Part shown: positions 5,921 through 6,644 of the stretch, piece by piece
Layout: each line of letters begins with the position of its first letter
Position numbering within the stretch: the first letter of the stretch is position 1
Source of the DNA: an uncultured Dehalococcoidia bacterium
GTDB lineage: Bacteria > Chloroflexota > Dehalococcoidia > Dehalococcoidales > UBA3254
DNA: 6,644 bases
Reading direction: 5' to 3'
Assembly: GCA_903890885.1 (NCBI GenBank)
Contig: CAITCX010000209.1
Span: 1-6,644 of the forward strand
Program-made: the position numbers and the translations under genes
The notes under the pieces: generated by a model
Told to the model about the DNA's origin: nothing
The model's database searches: none
What the model saw: the letters and a program-made list of their open reading frames with translations, nothing else

Positions 5921-6502
5921 ATGCTTGTGTATTTTATCGCGGATACCTATCTAAAAGAGACTTTCAGCAGCATTGTTGTTTCTGACGAAACTATTGAAAA
6001 GAAGGTCTTCGAGGAGTGTCGTTTCGACCATTGCAGTTTCACAAACTGCAAAATGGCGAAGTGTAAGTTTATCAATTGCCGCTTTGAGAACTCTATTATG
6101 AGCTCCGTAACACCCATGAACTGTGTTTTTCAGTCTCCGCGATTTATCCGCTGCAAGTTAATGGGCATGGATTGGACTCGCAGTGCTGAGTTGGGTGAAC
6201 TGGACTTTAAAGAGTGCCAGCTCAATTATTCCAATTTCAAATTAGTAAAAATTCCCAGAGTCAAAATGATAAATTGCGAGGCTAAAGAGGTGGATTTCAT
6301 CGAAACTGACCTGAGCAAAGGAGATCTGCGTCAGACAGACTTCGAGAACAGCCGTTTTTTCAAGACCAACTTATCTTCCGCCGATTTACGGGGAGCAAAA
6401 AACTACTGCATCGATATCAAAGTAAATATTCTCAAAAAGGCCCGCTTTTCCCTTCCTGAAGTCATGCTCCTGCTAAACAGCCTCGACATTAGCATCGAGT
6501 AA
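5921..6502 (+). CDS. Qnr-like pentapeptide-repeat protein, cysteine-rich
   Basis: A 193-residue right-handed quadrilateral beta-helix protein, by its repeats. Inward-facing centre residues recur every five positions in two blocks. The first is F35, F40, M45, F50, F55, M60, then F70, F75, L80, W85. The second runs from F96 to L156 with A121 as the only non-bulky centre. The register breaks at a short loop (86-95). In the first block Cys33, 38, 43, 48 and 53 occupy the inward i-2 position. The tail FSLPEVMLLLNSLDI (176-190) resembles the C-terminal helix and dimer tail of Qnr-type proteins. Qnr and MfpA mimic DNA and bind gyrase, but a gyrase or quinolone role is not shown here; many relatives have no known function. 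No signal peptide or membrane segment. ATG 5921 and GTG 5927 both lack a Shine-Dalgarno; the next in-frame ATG (6053) would remove the first repeats. Confidence 0.85.
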   Translation: MLVYFIADTYLKETFSSIVVSDETIEKKVFEECRFDHCSFTNCKMAKCKFINCRFENSIMSSVTPMNCVFQSPRFIRCKLMGMDWTRSAELGELDFKECQLNYSNFKLVKIPRVKMINCEAKEVDFIETDLSKGDLRQTDFENSRFFKTNLSSADLRGAKNYCIDIKVNILKKARFSLPEVMLLLNSLDISIE

Positions 6503-6530
6503 CCCTGAATATATCCATCTCCTCAGGTTA

Positions 6531-6644
6531 TCAGACAGCTTTTTTAAGATGGGCAAATAGATCTTCAAGTTTTTCCCAGTTGCCGGCTACTACCAGTACA
6601 TCCTCAGCATTGATGATTTCACCAGAGTCCGGATTCAACAGAAT
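6531..6644 (-). CDS. C-terminal end of a TrkA-C (RCK_C) domain protein (partial)
   Basis: Reading leftwards from 6644, 37 codons run open to a TGA at 6531-6533. The peptide contains NPDSGEIINAEDVLVVAG followed by a short helical tail ending HLKKAV. The pattern of a turn with a glycine, then an acidic ED, then VLVVAG is the last beta-hairpin of RCK_C domains, the ligand-sensing part of potassium-uptake regulators (TrkA/KtrA), ligand-gated K+ channels and some CPA2 cation/proton antiporters. The window edge hides the rest, so which of these it is cannot be decided. It converges on the pentapeptide gene with a 28-base gap. Confidence 0.75.
   Translation of the reverse strand: MLLNPDSGEIINAEDVLVVAGNWEKLEDLFAHLKKAV

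Noticed and set aside
6504..6545. Possible terminator after the pentapeptide gene (CCTGA/TCAGG arms followed by a T6 run)
   Set aside because: The stem has only 5 bp with a 14-base loop, and the T run begins 12 bases later, inside the convergent coding sequence. It is too weak to call.

Overview
The window (6644 bases, mid-GC by eye) looks like a piece of an anaerobic Gram-positive chromosome. The signs are strong purine-rich Shine-Dalgarno sites, TTG and GTG starts chosen by those sites, sigma-A-type promoter hexamers, and a nickel-pincer cofactor operon of the oxygen-sensitive three-cysteine type. A Desulfotomaculum/Pelotomaculum/Syntrophomonas-like clostridial relative fits, but that placement is an inference. 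No mobile element, CRISPR array, tRNA or rRNA was seen, and no gene-free stretch exceeds about 220 bases.

Layout. Positions 1-61 hold the last 19 codons of an unidentified plus-strand gene. It converges on a minus-strand crotonase-family enoyl-CoA hydratase (68-847, TTG start). A 195-base divergent region (848-1042) carries back-to-back promoter candidates for the crotonase and for the plus-strand lar operon. The operon is larB (1043-1843), larE (1843-2658) and larC (2660-3856), packed with a 1-base overlap and a 1-base gap. A perfect 11-bp hairpin (3858-3886) sits between larC and the convergent GTP-type PEP carboxykinase gene pckG (3912-5696, minus). A 224-base divergent region (5697-5920) holds a candidate pckG promoter with an overlapping dyad, a perfect 9-bp leader hairpin, and an extended -10 promoter that abuts the ATG of the next gene. 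That plus-strand gene (5921-6502) encodes a 193-residue Qnr-like pentapeptide-repeat protein. It converges on the C-terminal end of a TrkA-C (RCK_C) domain protein (6531-6644, minus), which is cut by the window edge.

How the genes work together. LarB carboxylates and hydrolyses nicotinate adenine dinucleotide, LarE adds two sulfurs, and LarC inserts nickel. Together they make the nickel-pincer nucleotide (NPN), the cofactor of lactate racemase LarA and related epimerases. No larA is present here, so the consumer enzyme must be encoded elsewhere. The crotonase (acyl-CoA metabolism) and PEP carboxykinase (oxaloacetate to PEP) are separate transcription units of central carbon metabolism. The pentapeptide protein and the RCK_C protein are independent neighbours.

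Most of the window is ordinary core metabolism. The points most worth a second look are: the larA-less NPN operon with a three-cysteine LarE; an A8 run in larC at a conserved motif in a family where programmed frameshifting is known; the five-cysteine ladder of the pentapeptide protein; and its apparently leaderless promoter/start arrangement.
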